DNA from: an uncultured Clostridium sp.
GTDB taxonomy: Bacteria > Bacillota > Clostridia > TANB77 > CAG-465
Reading direction: 5' to 3'
DNA length: 57,387 bases
Assembly (NCBI GenBank): GCA_947361355.1
Contig: CANAIR010000009.1
Span: 1-57,387 of the forward strand
Below are positions 18,420 through 30,026 of the stretch, in pieces. The position numbers were made by a program, and so were the translations under genes. Within the stretch, counting starts at the first letter, position 1; the number at the start of each line of letters is the position of its first letter. Under the pieces are notes generated by a model, which saw only the letters and a program-made list of their open reading frames with translations, made no database searches and had not been told where the DNA came from.

Positions 18420-19307
18420 CTACCTTTCATATTCTTTATTTATTTTATTTTTTAAATGTGTTTCTATATATTTACTCATATCATCTATAATTATTTCAGC
18501 ACATTCTACACTTTTCCCCAATTCACTTTTAATTTCTTTTGGTGTCATCTGTTTTAATTCTTCTGGTATTTTTTCAAAACTGTAATTGTTTGTGGGAAGT
18601 CCATATCTCTTACTTATCATATATGAAATACTTTCATTTTTAAAATTATTTAATTCTGATTGTTTAAATGTTAATAATTTAATACTTGCTATTTCTCTAA
18701 TTAATCCTTGTATTATTTCTTCTACTTCGGCTTTTTCTGAAACTTCTATTATTCTTCTATTAGCATTATAATTTACTAACTTATCATTAACAGTGTTTTT
18801 TATAACTTCAACTTGAACTGGTGCAATAGAAAGAATAGCCCTCATAATGTTTTCACTTGTATACGATATTGTATTTATTTTTCTTTTTACTTTCATATCT
18901 GAAATATCATATACTTTTTTAGTATCATATCCTTGTACATCCATTCCATCTTCTCTTTCATAAATATTGCTTGGTTCTAATATTATTATTGGTGTAGGTT
19001 TTCTTGCAAAATTTATATTATCTCTTTTCCACCCTTCTACATCCTTTAATTGTGCGGCTTTTGAATTTTGAGCCATTATTAATAAGGTATTACCAACTGA
19101 ATAATTTGTAAATTTACTTTGTATATCTAAATATGCTTTATAAAAATCTACGTTTTCTATTATTTTTCTTGACATTTCATCTTGTGTTTTATACGCCCAC
19201 TTTCTTTTTTCATTTTTTTCCTGTGCCCATTTTTCTACATCAAACCCACTTTTATTTCCTTTAACATTATTTACTGCACTTTCTATAATTTCATTTATCC
19301 TACTCAT
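18420..19307 (-). CDS. ArdC-like (ssDNA-binding N-terminal domain) protein of conjugative elements
   Basis: The 295-residue product includes KAYLDIQSKFTNYSVGNTLLIMAQNSKAAQLKDVEGWKRDN at ~55-100, the pattern of the ArdC N-terminal domain (anti-restriction, ssDNA binding) that is common in Tn1549-like elements. The remaining part resembles the matching region without a clear HExxH metalloprotease motif. A likely role is protecting incoming single-stranded DNA. ATG 19307 overlaps the PcfB stop in an ATGA junction (4 bases). It lies directly before the small gene and virD4. Confidence 0.65.
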   Translation of the reverse strand: MSRINEIIESAVNNVKGNKSGFDVEKWAQEKNEKRKWAYKTQDEMSRKIIENVDFYKAYLDIQSKFTNYSVGNTLLIMAQNSKAAQLKDVEGWKRDNINFARKPTPIIILEPSNIYEREDGMDVQGYDTKKVYDISDMKVKRKINTISYTSENIMRAILSIAPVQVEVIKNTVNDKLVNYNANRRIIEVSEKAEVEEIIQGLIREIASIKLLTFKQSELNNFKNESISYMISKRYGLPTNNYSFEKIPEELKQMTPKEIKSELGKSVECAEIIIDDMSKYIETHLKNKINKEYER

Positions 19308-20092
19308 GTTCTACTTGCTCCTTTCCTTACTTTCATTTTAACTTGTTTTTTATTCATTTTATTACCTTTTGACTGTATAGATTTTTCTTTTACTTTACTA
19401 TTATATATTTTTTCATTTTCTTTCTTTATTTTTTCTATTTTTTCTCTTATAGAACTTTTTTCTTTTTTATCAATTCCAAGTGTTTTTTTGTTCTTTTTCA
19501 AGGAATTCTCTAATTGAATTTCTTTTTCCGAATTTTGAACATTACTGGGAATAATATTCTCATTTTCCTCCTTCTCATTTTCTTTCTTTAACAATTTATT
19601 TACTAAATCTTCTGATGTATTTTTTTCTTTTATTGAACTTTTTTCATCAATTATTGAATTTTCTCTTTCTGATTTTTCTAACACAGTTTCTACTTGGGTT
19701 TGGTCAACAGTTGTTAATTTGAATCTCTCTATTATTCTATTTACTCTTACTGCATCTTCTTCTCTAACTAAAATGTCAATAATCCCATCTTTATTTATTT
19801 CTCCTTTTTTATATAATGCACTATATAGTACTCCATACCTTTTTGATTGTTTTTTAAAATCTTGGAAATCTTCTTTTTTAATTGAAAATATTCTTAGATT
19901 ACTATTACTTTTTAACACATTATTTAATCTTGTTTGACCTACTGTTTTTTTCTTTTTTTCTTTTGTCATAGCATATAACATTACTGCCATTTCTTTTGCC
20001 ATACTACCTGTTAATCTTGCCACTACTTCTGTTCCATCTATCATAATTTTTACAAATTCATCTGCTGAATCACTTACTGTACTCATAATCAT
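19304..20092 (-). CDS. PcfB/DUF3801 family relaxosome-associated protein
   Basis: The 262-residue product has a conserved N-terminal ~115 residues (EFVKIMIDGTEVVARLTGSM, LRIFSIKKEDFQDFKKQSKRYGVLYS) as in PcfB/DUF3801 proteins next to MobP relaxases, and a Lys/Glu-rich coiled-coil-like tail (~130-262). PcfB-type proteins help bridge the relaxosome to the coupling protein. ATG 20092 follows GGAG; an in-frame ATG at 20086 is an alternative. It overlaps the relaxase 3' end by 23 bases and the ArdC-like gene by 4, consistent with one operon. Confidence 0.75.
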   Translation of the reverse strand: MIMSTVSDSADEFVKIMIDGTEVVARLTGSMAKEMAVMLYAMTKEKKKKTVGQTRLNNVLKSNSNLRIFSIKKEDFQDFKKQSKRYGVLYSALYKKGEINKDGIIDILVREEDAVRVNRIIERFKLTTVDQTQVETVLEKSERENSIIDEKSSIKEKNTSEDLVNKLLKKENEKEENENIIPSNVQNSEKEIQLENSLKKNKKTLGIDKKEKSSIREKIEKIKKENEKIYNSKVKEKSIQSKGNKMNKKQVKMKVRKGASRT

Positions 20093-21413
20093 TTTTCTCC
20101 TTTTCTATCTCAATTTTACTTTTTTCATTCAATTCTTTAATATTTTCTTTCATCTTTTGTACTCTACCTTTTATTTCCTTACATTTTTTTAACTCTTTTC
20201 TTAAATATTGAATTTTTCCTGCTATTAAAGAAAGTCTATTATAATTTTCTTGCTTTTCCTCTTTCTTTAATTTTGTATTTTGATAATATAATTTATCTCG
20301 TTCTTCTTCTAAACTTTCAAGTTCTAATTTCAGAGTTTTCACATAATCGCCTAATTCTTTTATAGTTTTTATATTATTTCTACATAATAATCTTGCTTCA
20401 TCTGATATTCTTTCCATTTTCTGTACATCTGCTTTAATAGAAATTAAATTTTTTATTTGCCTTTGAGTATTAGGATATATCTTTAATAAATAACAGTAGT
20501 ATATATACAAAGCTTTAATTCCTTTTGGCTTTTTATAATTTTTAATCTTTTTATTGTAAATATATATTTTTTGGGAACGCATTTCTGGAAATGGTACCTT
20601 TATAGCTTTTTCCGTTTTAATTCTTACTTTAATTTTTTCTACTGTATAATTTTCTCCAAATGCTCTTTCTATTCTAATATTTTTCTTAAAAGGCACTTTT
20701 TTTATACTTAGTTTTCCTGCTCTATAAATTAATTCATATTCCATTGCTTTTAATAATTTTTCAAATTCTTTATAAGTATTTGACTGAGTAATAGCATAAT
20801 CTATATCTTGCTTAGTTTGAGTATGATAATTTGATTTTTTAATATACTTTTCAAAATGTTTTTCATAATCTATTTTATATTTTTTAGTTACTTTTTCTTT
20901 TAAAGTAGAAAGTCTATATTCTCTACATAATTCATCTGATACATGCCTTATTAAAGCATAAGTTTCTGGATTATCATAATATTTCATTCCATCTATAAAA
21001 GAAACAGAATTTATAACAAAGTGATTGTGTAAACAGTGAGTATTTAAGTGAGTAGTGACTACTACTTGAAATCTATCTCCCCATATTTCTTCTGCAAGTT
21101 TAATCCCTATTTTGTGAGCTATTTCTGGTGTTACCTCATTTTCTCTAAAAGACTGAATTGCATGATATGCTAAAACTTTATCTTCTTTTTCAAATATCTT
21201 TTTAGTTTCCAACATTTCTTGTAATACATTATCTTCACTGCAATTTATTGCTGTAACATATAATTGTTTTTCTGTCTTATAACTTGATTTCGTATACTCA
21301 ATTACTCTATGCAAATTATAATAACTTTGAGTATTAGTTTTCTTTTCATTTACTACATAATCAATAACATTATCTAATCTTGTTTGTATATCCCAAATTT
21401 TTGTTATTGCCAT
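20070..21413 (-). CDS. MobP-type relaxase
   Basis: The 447-residue product carries the relaxase/mobilisation nuclease domain in residues ~1-250. The metal-binding histidine motif is clear: THLNTHCLHNHFVINSV at ~121-137 (His122, 126, 129, 131). The probable catalytic Tyr lies among the N-terminal tyrosines (~20-55), before the HAIQSF block (~84). The C-terminal third is a long Lys/Glu coiled coil. It nicks oriT and pilots the strand through the channel. MobC lies 15 bases upstream and the candidate oriT just beyond, as expected. The gene is intact. Confidence 0.9.
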   Translation of the reverse strand: MAITKIWDIQTRLDNVIDYVVNEKKTNTQSYYNLHRVIEYTKSSYKTEKQLYVTAINCSEDNVLQEMLETKKIFEKEDKVLAYHAIQSFRENEVTPEIAHKIGIKLAEEIWGDRFQVVVTTHLNTHCLHNHFVINSVSFIDGMKYYDNPETYALIRHVSDELCREYRLSTLKEKVTKKYKIDYEKHFEKYIKKSNYHTQTKQDIDYAITQSNTYKEFEKLLKAMEYELIYRAGKLSIKKVPFKKNIRIERAFGENYTVEKIKVRIKTEKAIKVPFPEMRSQKIYIYNKKIKNYKKPKGIKALYIYYCYLLKIYPNTQRQIKNLISIKADVQKMERISDEARLLCRNNIKTIKELGDYVKTLKLELESLEEERDKLYYQNTKLKKEEKQENYNRLSLIAGKIQYLRKELKKCKEIKGRVQKMKENIKELNEKSKIEIEKEKNDYEYSK

Positions 21414-21428
21414 TATATCATCTCCAAA

Positions 21429-21743
21429 CTATTTTAAATATTTTTCAATTATTCTCATTCTTAACTCATCAATATTTTTTAATACAATATCTATTTTTTT
21501 TATATCTAATACTCGTGTATATCTACTCAAATCTTTTATTGATTTTATTTCTTTTCTAAGCTTTAAAAATTCTTTCATAGTTTCATAAAATTCTTGTGTT
21601 GGTTTCTCCTTTATTGTTGTACCTTTTATCAATTTTCTTATAATTTGTACTTCTGTTTTTCCAGATAATTTACTCATATTTTTTAATGTATTATCTTCTT
21701 CTTCATCAAACCAAAAATTTTTTTTAATTCTTCTTTTTCTCAT
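21429..21743 (-). CDS. MobC-like relaxosome accessory protein
   Basis: About 104 residues from ATG 21743 (AAAGGA 6 bases upstream; an upstream in-frame ATG at 21758 has no SD). The start is very basic (MRKRRIKKNFWFDEEED) and is followed by a ribbon-helix-helix-like segment and a KxxxLRKEIKSI helix. Such proteins bind oriT and assist the relaxase. It sits between the candidate oriT and the relaxase gene. The family call is from size, charge, position and the general MobC pattern. Confidence 0.65.
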   Translation of the reverse strand: MRKRRIKKNFWFDEEEDNTLKNMSKLSGKTEVQIIRKLIKGTTIKEKPTQEFYETMKEFLKLRKEIKSIKDLSRYTRVLDIKKIDIVLKNIDELRMRIIEKYLK

Positions 21744-21763
21744 AATTTTTCCTTTCATTATTT

Positions 21764-21840
21764 TTAGGGGATTGGGGGAACCCCATAATTTAGAATTTTT
21801 TTCTAGGGAGGAAAAATTCAGTGCTTGTTAGGACTCTAAT
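21764..21840. other. Candidate oriT in the 260-base gap upstream of mobC
   Basis: The gap 21759-22017 has no gene. Its mobC-proximal part is unusually GC-rich for this DNA and holds two hairpins: TGGGG-GAA-CCCCA at 21773-21785 and an 8-bp stem, GAATTTTT with AAAAATTC, at 21793-21819. These are followed by the non-repetitive GTGCTTGTTAGGACTC at 21821-21836. Position next to mobC and the relaxase is typical for oriT. The nic site cannot be named from sequence alone. The rest of the gap (21841-22017) is plain AT-rich. Confidence 0.45.
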
Positions 21841-22017
21841 TGGTGTATAATCTTATTTATTTAAACATTTCTTCATATCTTTTACATCCTATTTATAAAT
21901 TTACATCGGTTAAATTTCATATATTTATTTGAATTTATGTTTAAAAAATCTTCTATATTTTTTTCACTACTTTTTTGTAATATTTCTATTGTTTTTTAGT
22001 TTATAATATTTTATATA

Positions 22018-22974
22018 TTACTTTATCCTATCTTTCTTATTTTTTTTTATTCCTTTTATTAAACATAAATATTCATTTACATCTTTACCAAGTGGTATTA
22101 TCATATCAACAATTTTATATTTTTTATTTAATGCTTGCTGAAAAAAATTACTTGCATTTCTTCCTGCCAAATCATTATCTAAATGTAAATATATTTCATT
22201 TACATTATGATTTTCCTCTAAAAAATTTATTAATGAACTTGGTAATTTACTTTTTTCTACATCATATTTTGAAGAATATATACCTGCTAATGAAAGTAAA
22301 TTTTCTTCTCTCCAATTTTTATTTTTAAAATTTAAAAGAGTAGCAAATGATAGTAAATCAATGCTACTTTCAAACAAATGAACTATATTACTCTCTTTTT
22401 CAGCATTTATCCTAAATGAATACTTTTTATTACTTCCTGTTGCCTCCCTCATAAATCTTTCTTTATTTGTTGCCCTACAAAAAGCATAACTTGGAACCTT
22501 ATTTTTGTTATAGCCAATAAATACTACGTTATTCGTTTTTTCCTCTTGATAAATCAAATTATTTTCTATACAAAACTTTATAATTTCTTTATCTATTCCT
22601 CTTGATAGCAAATAATTTATTGCTCTATCATTATTATGTGATTTTACTGGCATTTTTAATTTTTTATCATAATTTTTTTCTTTCTGTTCATATATAATAG
22701 GTGACTGTATTTTAATATTTCCCATTACAGTTTGTACCGCATTTGTAAATGAAAAGTTCCTAACTTTAATTAAATAATCTATTGCACTTTTTCCACCTAT
22801 TCCATTTGTAAACCAATACCATAATCCATTACTAATTTTTAAACTATCATGTGACTTTGTTGTATAAGTATCTCTACTTATTTCTACTAATTCAAATGGT
22901 TCATAATTTTTCAAATAAGTAAGTAAATCTATTTGTCTTGCTTGCTCTATTATTTCACTTGGAATATATGGCAC
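22018..22974 (-). CDS. Toprim/DUF3991 primase-like protein
   Basis: 318 residues from a GTG start (GGTAGGGGAAG upstream). Residues ~1-100 have the CHC2-like/DUF3991 pattern (LTYLKNYEPFELVEISRDTYTTKSHDSLKI, WYWFTNGIGGKSAIDYLI); residues ~185-310 are toprim-like, including HLFESSIDLLSFATL and EIYLHLDNDLAGRNAS with the paired Asp motif. Such genes are common in Tn1549-like ICEs and are thought to help prime the transferred strand. It lies 9 bases from the DpnD/PcfM gene. The zinc-finger Cys residues of true primases are absent. It is intact; the GCG GTA junction gives only an out-of-frame CGG. Confidence 0.75.
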   Translation of the reverse strand: MPYIPSEIIEQARQIDLLTYLKNYEPFELVEISRDTYTTKSHDSLKISNGLWYWFTNGIGGKSAIDYLIKVRNFSFTNAVQTVMGNIKIQSPIIYEQKEKNYDKKLKMPVKSHNNDRAINYLLSRGIDKEIIKFCIENNLIYQEEKTNNVVFIGYNKNKVPSYAFCRATNKERFMREATGSNKKYSFRINAEKESNIVHLFESSIDLLSFATLLNFKNKNWREENLLSLAGIYSSKYDVEKSKLPSSLINFLEENHNVNEIYLHLDNDLAGRNASNFFQQALNKKYKIVDMIIPLGKDVNEYLCLIKGIKKNKKDRIK

Positions 22975-22983
22975 ATTCTTCCC

Positions 22984-23199
22984 CTACCTTTCTATTGTTC
23001 TTTTATTTTTATGTTTTTTAATTTCATCATTATATTCATTAAATTTTACTCCTATAAAATCATTTTCACTCAACACATATTCTTCATTTTTATATTTTTC
23101 TTTTGCTATATTTATTGCTTTTTTTAATGAATTTGCTTCTATTTTAACAACCTTTTGTAAAACTTCTTCTATTTCTACTTGATATACTTTTAACATCAT
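22984..23199 (-). CDS. DpnD/PcfM family small protein
   Basis: 71 residues: VYQVEIEEVLQKVVKIEANSLKKAI, then YKNEEYVLSENDFIGVKF, the DpnD/PcfM C-terminal domain pattern found in conjugative elements. Role unknown; despite the name there is no restriction gene nearby. GAGG precedes tandem ATGs at 23199 and 23196. Confidence 0.75.
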   Translation of the reverse strand: MMLKVYQVEIEEVLQKVVKIEANSLKKAINIAKEKYKNEEYVLSENDFIGVKFNEYNDEIKKHKNKRTIER

Positions 23200-23260
23200 T
23201 TTTCCTCACTTTCTTTTACATACTATAAGAAAAATAATATAATAATTAATAAAACACTTT

Positions 23261-26200
23261 TTATCTTATATATTTCTTATTTTTACCTTTAAAATATTTT
23301 TTTGTTTTATCTGCCACTTCTATATTATTAATTGATTCTTTTATTTCTCCTATTTTTAATAACTTATTAACTTCTTTTAATCTTGTTAAACTTTCCTGTA
23401 ATTCTTTCTCTTGTGAAAAAGGAAGTTCTATTGTTTCTTTTGCATTTTTATACTGTAATTCTAAATTTTGTAACTTTTCTTTATTATCTTTTATCATTTT
23501 TTCAATTGATTCTAAAACATTATTTATACGAGTAATAACACCTACCTTATCATTTCCTAATGTTACTCTATAAGTTTGTATATTTTTTAATATTACCTGA
23601 AATAATTTTTCAAATGTATTAAATTCTATGAACATTTTAAATCCTCTGTAATTTCCTATATACATTTCTTTTGTAGCATCTATTTTAGTACATAACTCTA
23701 AAATTTTTTCTCCTGCTTTTCCCCTTTCATTATAAATTTTTTCATCTATTATCATTGATGAAAATCCTTCTTTATTTAAAATAGTATTTGATAGTAAGTG
23801 TTGATTATCTTGCTTTAAATTTTCTATTTTATCTTTACATTCTTTTATTTGTTGTGGATATTTTCTTTTTATCATTTCTTCCAACTCATATTTTTGATTT
23901 AAATAACTTTGCTTTAACATTTTTAATTTGGTTGTTTTAGCTTCTAATTCAGTTTTTTCTTTAATATATTCATTTCCGTGTCGCTAATGCTTTAATTTCA
24001 GCATAGTCTAATGCTCTCTCATCTATATCTTCCATACTCCTTATAGGAATTTTGGAAATCATAACTTGACTAATAAATGTTTGTTTCTGTTCAATTAATT
24101 GATACATATATGCATCAAAAGTTCCTTGTGTAACATAGTTAAAAATGTGTACAAGCAAATTTTCATTTCCTTGTCTTACTGCTCTACCAATTCTTTGTAT
24201 TAAATTTGCACTTGTCCATGGGCAGTCTAAATTATGAAGTGCTATAATTTTATCTTGAATATTTGTTCCTGCCCCCATTTTAAATGTACTGCCTAATAAA
24301 ATTCTTATCTCTCCATTTCTCACTTTATCAAATAATTCTTCTTTCTTAGACTCAGATGTTGCATCATGAATAAAAGCAATCTCACATTCTGGTATTCCTT
24401 TTTCAATTAATTTTCTTTTAATATCTGTGTAAACATCTGTAAATTGTCTTTTCTTTAATTTCCATATACCATTTATTTCTTCCATTTCATATGGCTTATC
24501 TTCACTTCCTAATGATTTTGGTGTTGATAAATCGCAAAATACTAATTGTGTAGATTTTTTTTCTTTTGATTTTTCCCATATTTCATAAATATTTCTTATA
24601 CAAATATTTATTTTACTCTTATCATCATCTGGTAATTGATTATTTATAAGTCTTTGTTCTAATGCAAGTTTTCTTCCCTCGTTTGTAATAGCTAACATAT
24701 TATCTTCCGATATTTTTACTAAACCAGCTCTAATTTTTTCTGCCCTTTCTCCTAAATCTGTTACCATATCTTTTTGTATTTGTGTTGAATCTACGGCTAT
24801 ATTGTGTTTTTCAATTTTAGGTACTGGTAACTTTAAAGTGTCTGATGTCTGTATATCTGCTATTTCTCTAAATAATGTCATAAGTTCAGGTATATTATGA
24901 AATTTACAAAATCTAGTTTTTAATTTAAATTTATCCCCGTTCAGGTGCCAATTCTACTGCTGTGATAGTTTCCCCAAATGTTGAAGCCCAACTATCAAAG
25001 TGATGTAAATTATATTTCATTAATGTTTTATATTGCAAATATCGTTGCATTGTATAAAGTTCTGTCATAGTATTAGATATAGGTGTTCCAGTAGCAAAGA
25101 TAATTCCTTTTCCACCGAGTTATTTCATCCATATATTGGCATTTCATAAACATATCAAAACTTTTTAATGCCTCTCCACTTTGCACTCCTGCTATTCTTT
25201 TCATTTTACTTTGCAAAAATAAATTTTTATAATAATGTGCTTCATCTACAAATAATCTATCAACTCCGTAGTTGTTCAAATGTAACTACATCATCTTTTT
25301 TGTCAGCATTATTTAATTTTTCTAATTTTACTTCTAATGTTTTTCTAGTTTTTTCTAATTCTCTAATTGAAAAACTTTCGCCATTTAAAGATTTTATTTC
25401 TTTAATTGCTTCAATTATTTCATCAATTTGTTTTTCTAAAAAATACTTTTGTCTTTCTATTGACATTGGTATTTTTTCAAATTGAGTTTGTCCTATTATC
25501 ACTGCATCAAAATTTCCTGTTGCAATTTTACTACAAAATTTTTTTCTATTTTTTTTAGAAAACTCTCTTTTTGTAATTACCAAAATGTTTGCACTTGGAT
25601 ATAATTGTAAAAATTCATTAGCCACTTGTTCTACTAAATGATTTGGAACTACAAATATACTTTTACTACATAAACCTAATCTTTTACTTTCCATTGCTGC
25701 TGCAACCATTTCAAAAGTTTTACCGTGCTCCGAACTTCATGAGCAAGCAATGTATTTCCATTATAAAGTATTCTTGCAATTGCATTTACTTGATGTTCTC
25801 TTAGTTTTATTCCTGGATTCATTCCATAAAATTTTAAATGACTACCATTATATTGTCTATTTATAATGCTATTGAATTTATCATTATAAAGTCTTACTAA
25901 CTTTTCTCGTCTATCTGTATCTTTAAAAATCCATTCCTCAAATTTTAATTTTATCTCATCTTGCTTTGCTTGTGCAATTGCTGTTTGTTGCTTATCTATA
26001 ATACTTTTCTCTTCTCCTGTTTCTTCATCTATTATCTTCTTATATATTTTAATATCACTTAAATTTAAAGTAGCCTCAATTATTTTATATGCACTTGCTT
26101 TCTGTACACCATATGTTTTTATAGCTTTTATTCCTTTATCTTTTGATTTTCCTGTAATATTCCATTGTGATGTATATTCTGAATAATAAACCTTTATATC

Positions 26201-29200
26201 CTTTTTTGCCCAATAACTAGTATCTAGTAACTCATAAATAAATTGTTCAATATACTCTGTTGGAATCCAAGTAGCACCTAATTTTATTGATATTTCACTT
26301 GCTTTTATGTCTTCTGGTATTACTTTTTCAAGTTCTCTAACATTTATTTGAAACTCTGGATTTCCTTTGGCAATTCTTTTTGCAATATTTAATTTTTCTC
26401 TTACATTACCCGATAAATATTCATCAGCAGTTACATATTTCTTTTCCTCTTGTGTGTCTGGTATTCTAAATATCTGTCCTTCTAACTCTTTTATCAATTC
26501 TTTCTCTGTTTTACCTGTAATAGATTTCATATATTCTATATCTACTCTTGCCTTTTCAGAAAGAGAAACTATAAGAGCCTCATTCCCAGTATCAACTTTT
26601 AATATTTCTTTTTTAGGTCGTATCGTTTTCTTAGTAAATATATCTGCCTTTTTTATAAATTTACCTTTTGAATCTAAAATTTCTAATGAACATAAAAGAT
26701 AATAACTACTATCTTCTGAAAATGCTTGACTATTACCCCTACTATTAATTAATCCATATTTTTTAACAAAATTATCATACAAATTACTCAATTTTAACTG
26801 TTCTTCGCATATTTCAAAATCACTACTATCTTCAACTTGCAACTCTATAAGTCTTCTTACACTATCTCGTATTTCTACCATACCTTTTATTCTATTTCTT
26901 GTTGTTTCTGATAAGTCTTTTTCAATCATTATACTGTTTTCTCTATAATATACTTTTTCATCTATTATAGTATAAGAATAATTATTTACAGTAGGGTCTG
27001 CTTGTATATATTTTTCTTCTTCAATTACTTCATCAAACTCATATTCTTCTATTTTAGCTTCTAAATTTGAAATAGCGTTAGATAACATATAATCTAAATC
27101 ATTACCTTCTATCATTTTACATGCTGACTGTTCTCCACCATATTGAGAACTTTCTAATACCATTTTCCCCATGATCATATTAGGATTATCTATAAAATAT
27201 TTATTCATTTGTATTCCATTTTCAGTTGTATCAATATTTACCCAACTTTCTTCTATGTCTGTAATCTTATCCCTTTTCTTTAAAAATATTATATCTGATG
27301 TCACTTCTGTTCCAGCATTATTTTTAAATGTATTGTCTGGTAATCTTATCGCTCCTATTAATTCAGCCCTTTGTGACAAATACTTTCTGACACTATTATT
27401 TTCTTTATCTAATGTAAATTTACTAGTAATAAAAGCAATAATTCCGCCTGGTCTTACTTTATCTAATGTTTTTGCAAAAAAATAATCATGTATTACAAAC
27501 TTGTTTTTGTTATATCTTCTATCATTAGGTTTAAAAGTATCAAAAGGCACATTACCTAATGCTACATCAAAAAAGTTATCAGGAATATTAATCTTCTCAA
27601 AAGCTTGTACAGCAATAGTAGATTTTTGATATAATTGTTGAGCTATTTTTCCAGACAGTGAATCCAATTCTACTCCATACATTTTACAATCATTTAATTC
27701 TTTTGGTAACATTCCGAAAAAATTACCTATTCCGACAAGATGGCTCTAAAATATTTGCTTGTTTTAAGCCCATATTTCGTAATGCCTTGTAAATATTCTT
27801 TATTACTACTGGTGGTGTATAATATGCGGTTAAGCTCGAAGCTCTTGCATTTTTATATTCTTCTTCTGAAAGTAAATTCTTTAATTCCACATATTCATCT
27901 GACCAATTATTATTTTTTTCATCAAAAGCATATTTTAATCCACCCCACCCTACATATTTTGAAAGTATTTCTTGTTCTTTTATAGTAGCGTATCTTTTTT
28001 GTTCTTCACATAATTTTAATATCTTTATAGCTTCTATATTGTTTTTATATTTTTCTTTTAATGTTCCAATTCCTAAATTATTATCTTCTATTTTGAAATT
28101 ATTTCTCTTTTCAGTTGGTATTTCTGGATATAAATCAAAGTTTTCGATATTTCTCATTCTTTTTATTATCTGTCTTGTTACTTCATTATCTGCTATACTT
28201 CCTTTTGCATCCATAGGTGGTATTCCCTGTTTTATCCTTCTTTTATGATTATTATCAACAATTACTGAAAATTTGGCTTGAAATTTTAAATACTCTATAA
28301 AATCAGTAGTGCTAATTACATATTTTTGAAGTGTACTTTTTATTGTTTCCTGTTCTTTATATGTTGAATTTTTAATTGCATCTATAATATCTTTTATTTT
28401 AAAATTACAAGTTGTTCCTCCTTCTTCTATTGTAAATATTTTTTCTAAATCAATTGATTTTTGTTTTATAAAATTATCTATCCAATTGTCAAAATAATTT
28501 TCTTCTTTATTTTCAGTTTGTAGTATTTTTCTTTCCTTTAAATAATCATTCATTGGATTTTCAGAAATATATTTTAATATATCTTTTTTTAAAATTTTTT
28601 CTTTATATAGTGGAAATTGGTTATCATAAATTGTTATTCTTTCCTCATCAATATTTGAAATAATATATTCTTTTTCTCCTATATATATAATATCTCCTGT
28701 CGCAAAATCATAGAAATTTTCAGTATTTTTTACTATTTTTTCATCAAAAAAAGAAGTATTATCTACTTCTTTTTCCAATTTTGAATATTCACTTTTTATA
28801 TCACTAATATTATTATTTTTATCTAATTGTATATTATCTCTCTCACTACCATTTGTTCTGCTGTTGCTTGAATATTGTTCATCTGCTTTATCCATTCTAT
28901 TTGATTTTTCTCTTTCAGTTCCTCTGTTATTCCATACTGTTTCTTCATTTTCTCTATTATTTGTGTCATTCTCTTTATTGTCACTTCTTGTATTTGTAAC
29001 AAATGTTCTGTTAATTTGTTTCTCGCTACTAACATTGTGTACATTCCTCTTCTGTTCTCCTTCAAATATTTTAGTCTCATTTTTGAAAATTTGCCCAATT
29101 TTACTTTTTTGTTTAACATTTTCTCCATTTCTAAATTTGGTATCAAATAATTCTCCTTTTGTGTATAAGTTATATTCATTATTAACACTTCCTTTCCTAT

Positions 29201-29999
29201 TTTCTTCATTATAATCTATTCTATTATTACTATCAAATGTGTAATTTTTGTTTTTCTTATTTTTTTCTATTTTTTTTATTGTATTATATATTTCTTTTAA
29301 ACACATTCTTGCCATATCAGTGGTAGAAAGTCCTAACATTATTATTGTTTCAGTTGTATTATAGTTAAGTACTCCAAAAAATTCTTCTTTTTTTATATAA
29401 TCTAATGGTTCAATACCACACCTTTTTAATATAATATAACTTATACCTTTTTCTACTGTATTTTCAAACATTTTTCTTATTATATCTTCATCTAGATTTC
29501 TTAAATTACTATCTCTTAGGTTAGCTAATAATTCTAATAAATAATCTTGTATATTATCTTGTACTATATTTTTAGATATAGATATTATTGTTTGAGCTAA
29601 ATCTTTTTTATAAATTGTGTCACTAAATTTTAATTGTAATACTTTAATAATTTCTTCTTCATATTCTTTGCTAACAGACCATATTTTTAAACTTTTACCT
29701 TTTGTATCAGATAAATCAAAAACATATCTTAAATAATTGTAACCTTCATTTTCTTTTATGAGTGCTATTCCCTTAGCACCTTTATTTACCCAGCGTTTTA
29801 ATACTTTATTCCATATTTTTAGTTCTGCACAAGCTACGGCATTTGGCTTTTGAGCAAATATTAATATTTGGTCATTAAATTTATATTTATAATTATTTGA
29901 AGAACAATCTAAAAATTTTAACCAATTATCTACATTTCCACTTATACTATTTAGTGTTTGTTCATATATTGTAGTAATTATTTCTTTTTTATTTGACAA
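23261..29999 (-). CDS. Giant N6-adenine methylase / SNF2-type helicase of the element, requiring seven CGG +1 shifts
   Basis: TTG 29999 (AGGAGG 7 bases upstream) is preferred over ATG 30005. With the C of seven in-frame CGGs skipped (first bases 27734, 25732, 25725, 25268, 25117, 24939, 23978) the gene gives 2243 residues. Regions: N-terminal ~1-750 with [14 protein letters not shown]; methylase motif I EPSCGIGNF (~752) and motif IV NVPF (~816); helicase Walker A HEVGAGKT (~1420-1427), rebuilt by two skips; FVDEAH (~1583); [17 protein letters not shown] (~1933); C-terminal coiled coil. Zero-frame pieces are 27723-30026, 25676-27712, 25260-25709, 25073-25279, 23970-24881 and 23261-23920. It probably protects or processes element DNA after transfer. 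Confidence 0.78.
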
Positions 30000-30026
30000 A
30001 ATCATACCTCCTATAATAGTTAACAC

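Noticed and set aside
22984-23199. A DpnI/DpnII-like restriction system suggested by the DpnD name
   Set aside because: Only the small DpnD/PcfM domain is present; no restriction endonuclease gene is nearby.
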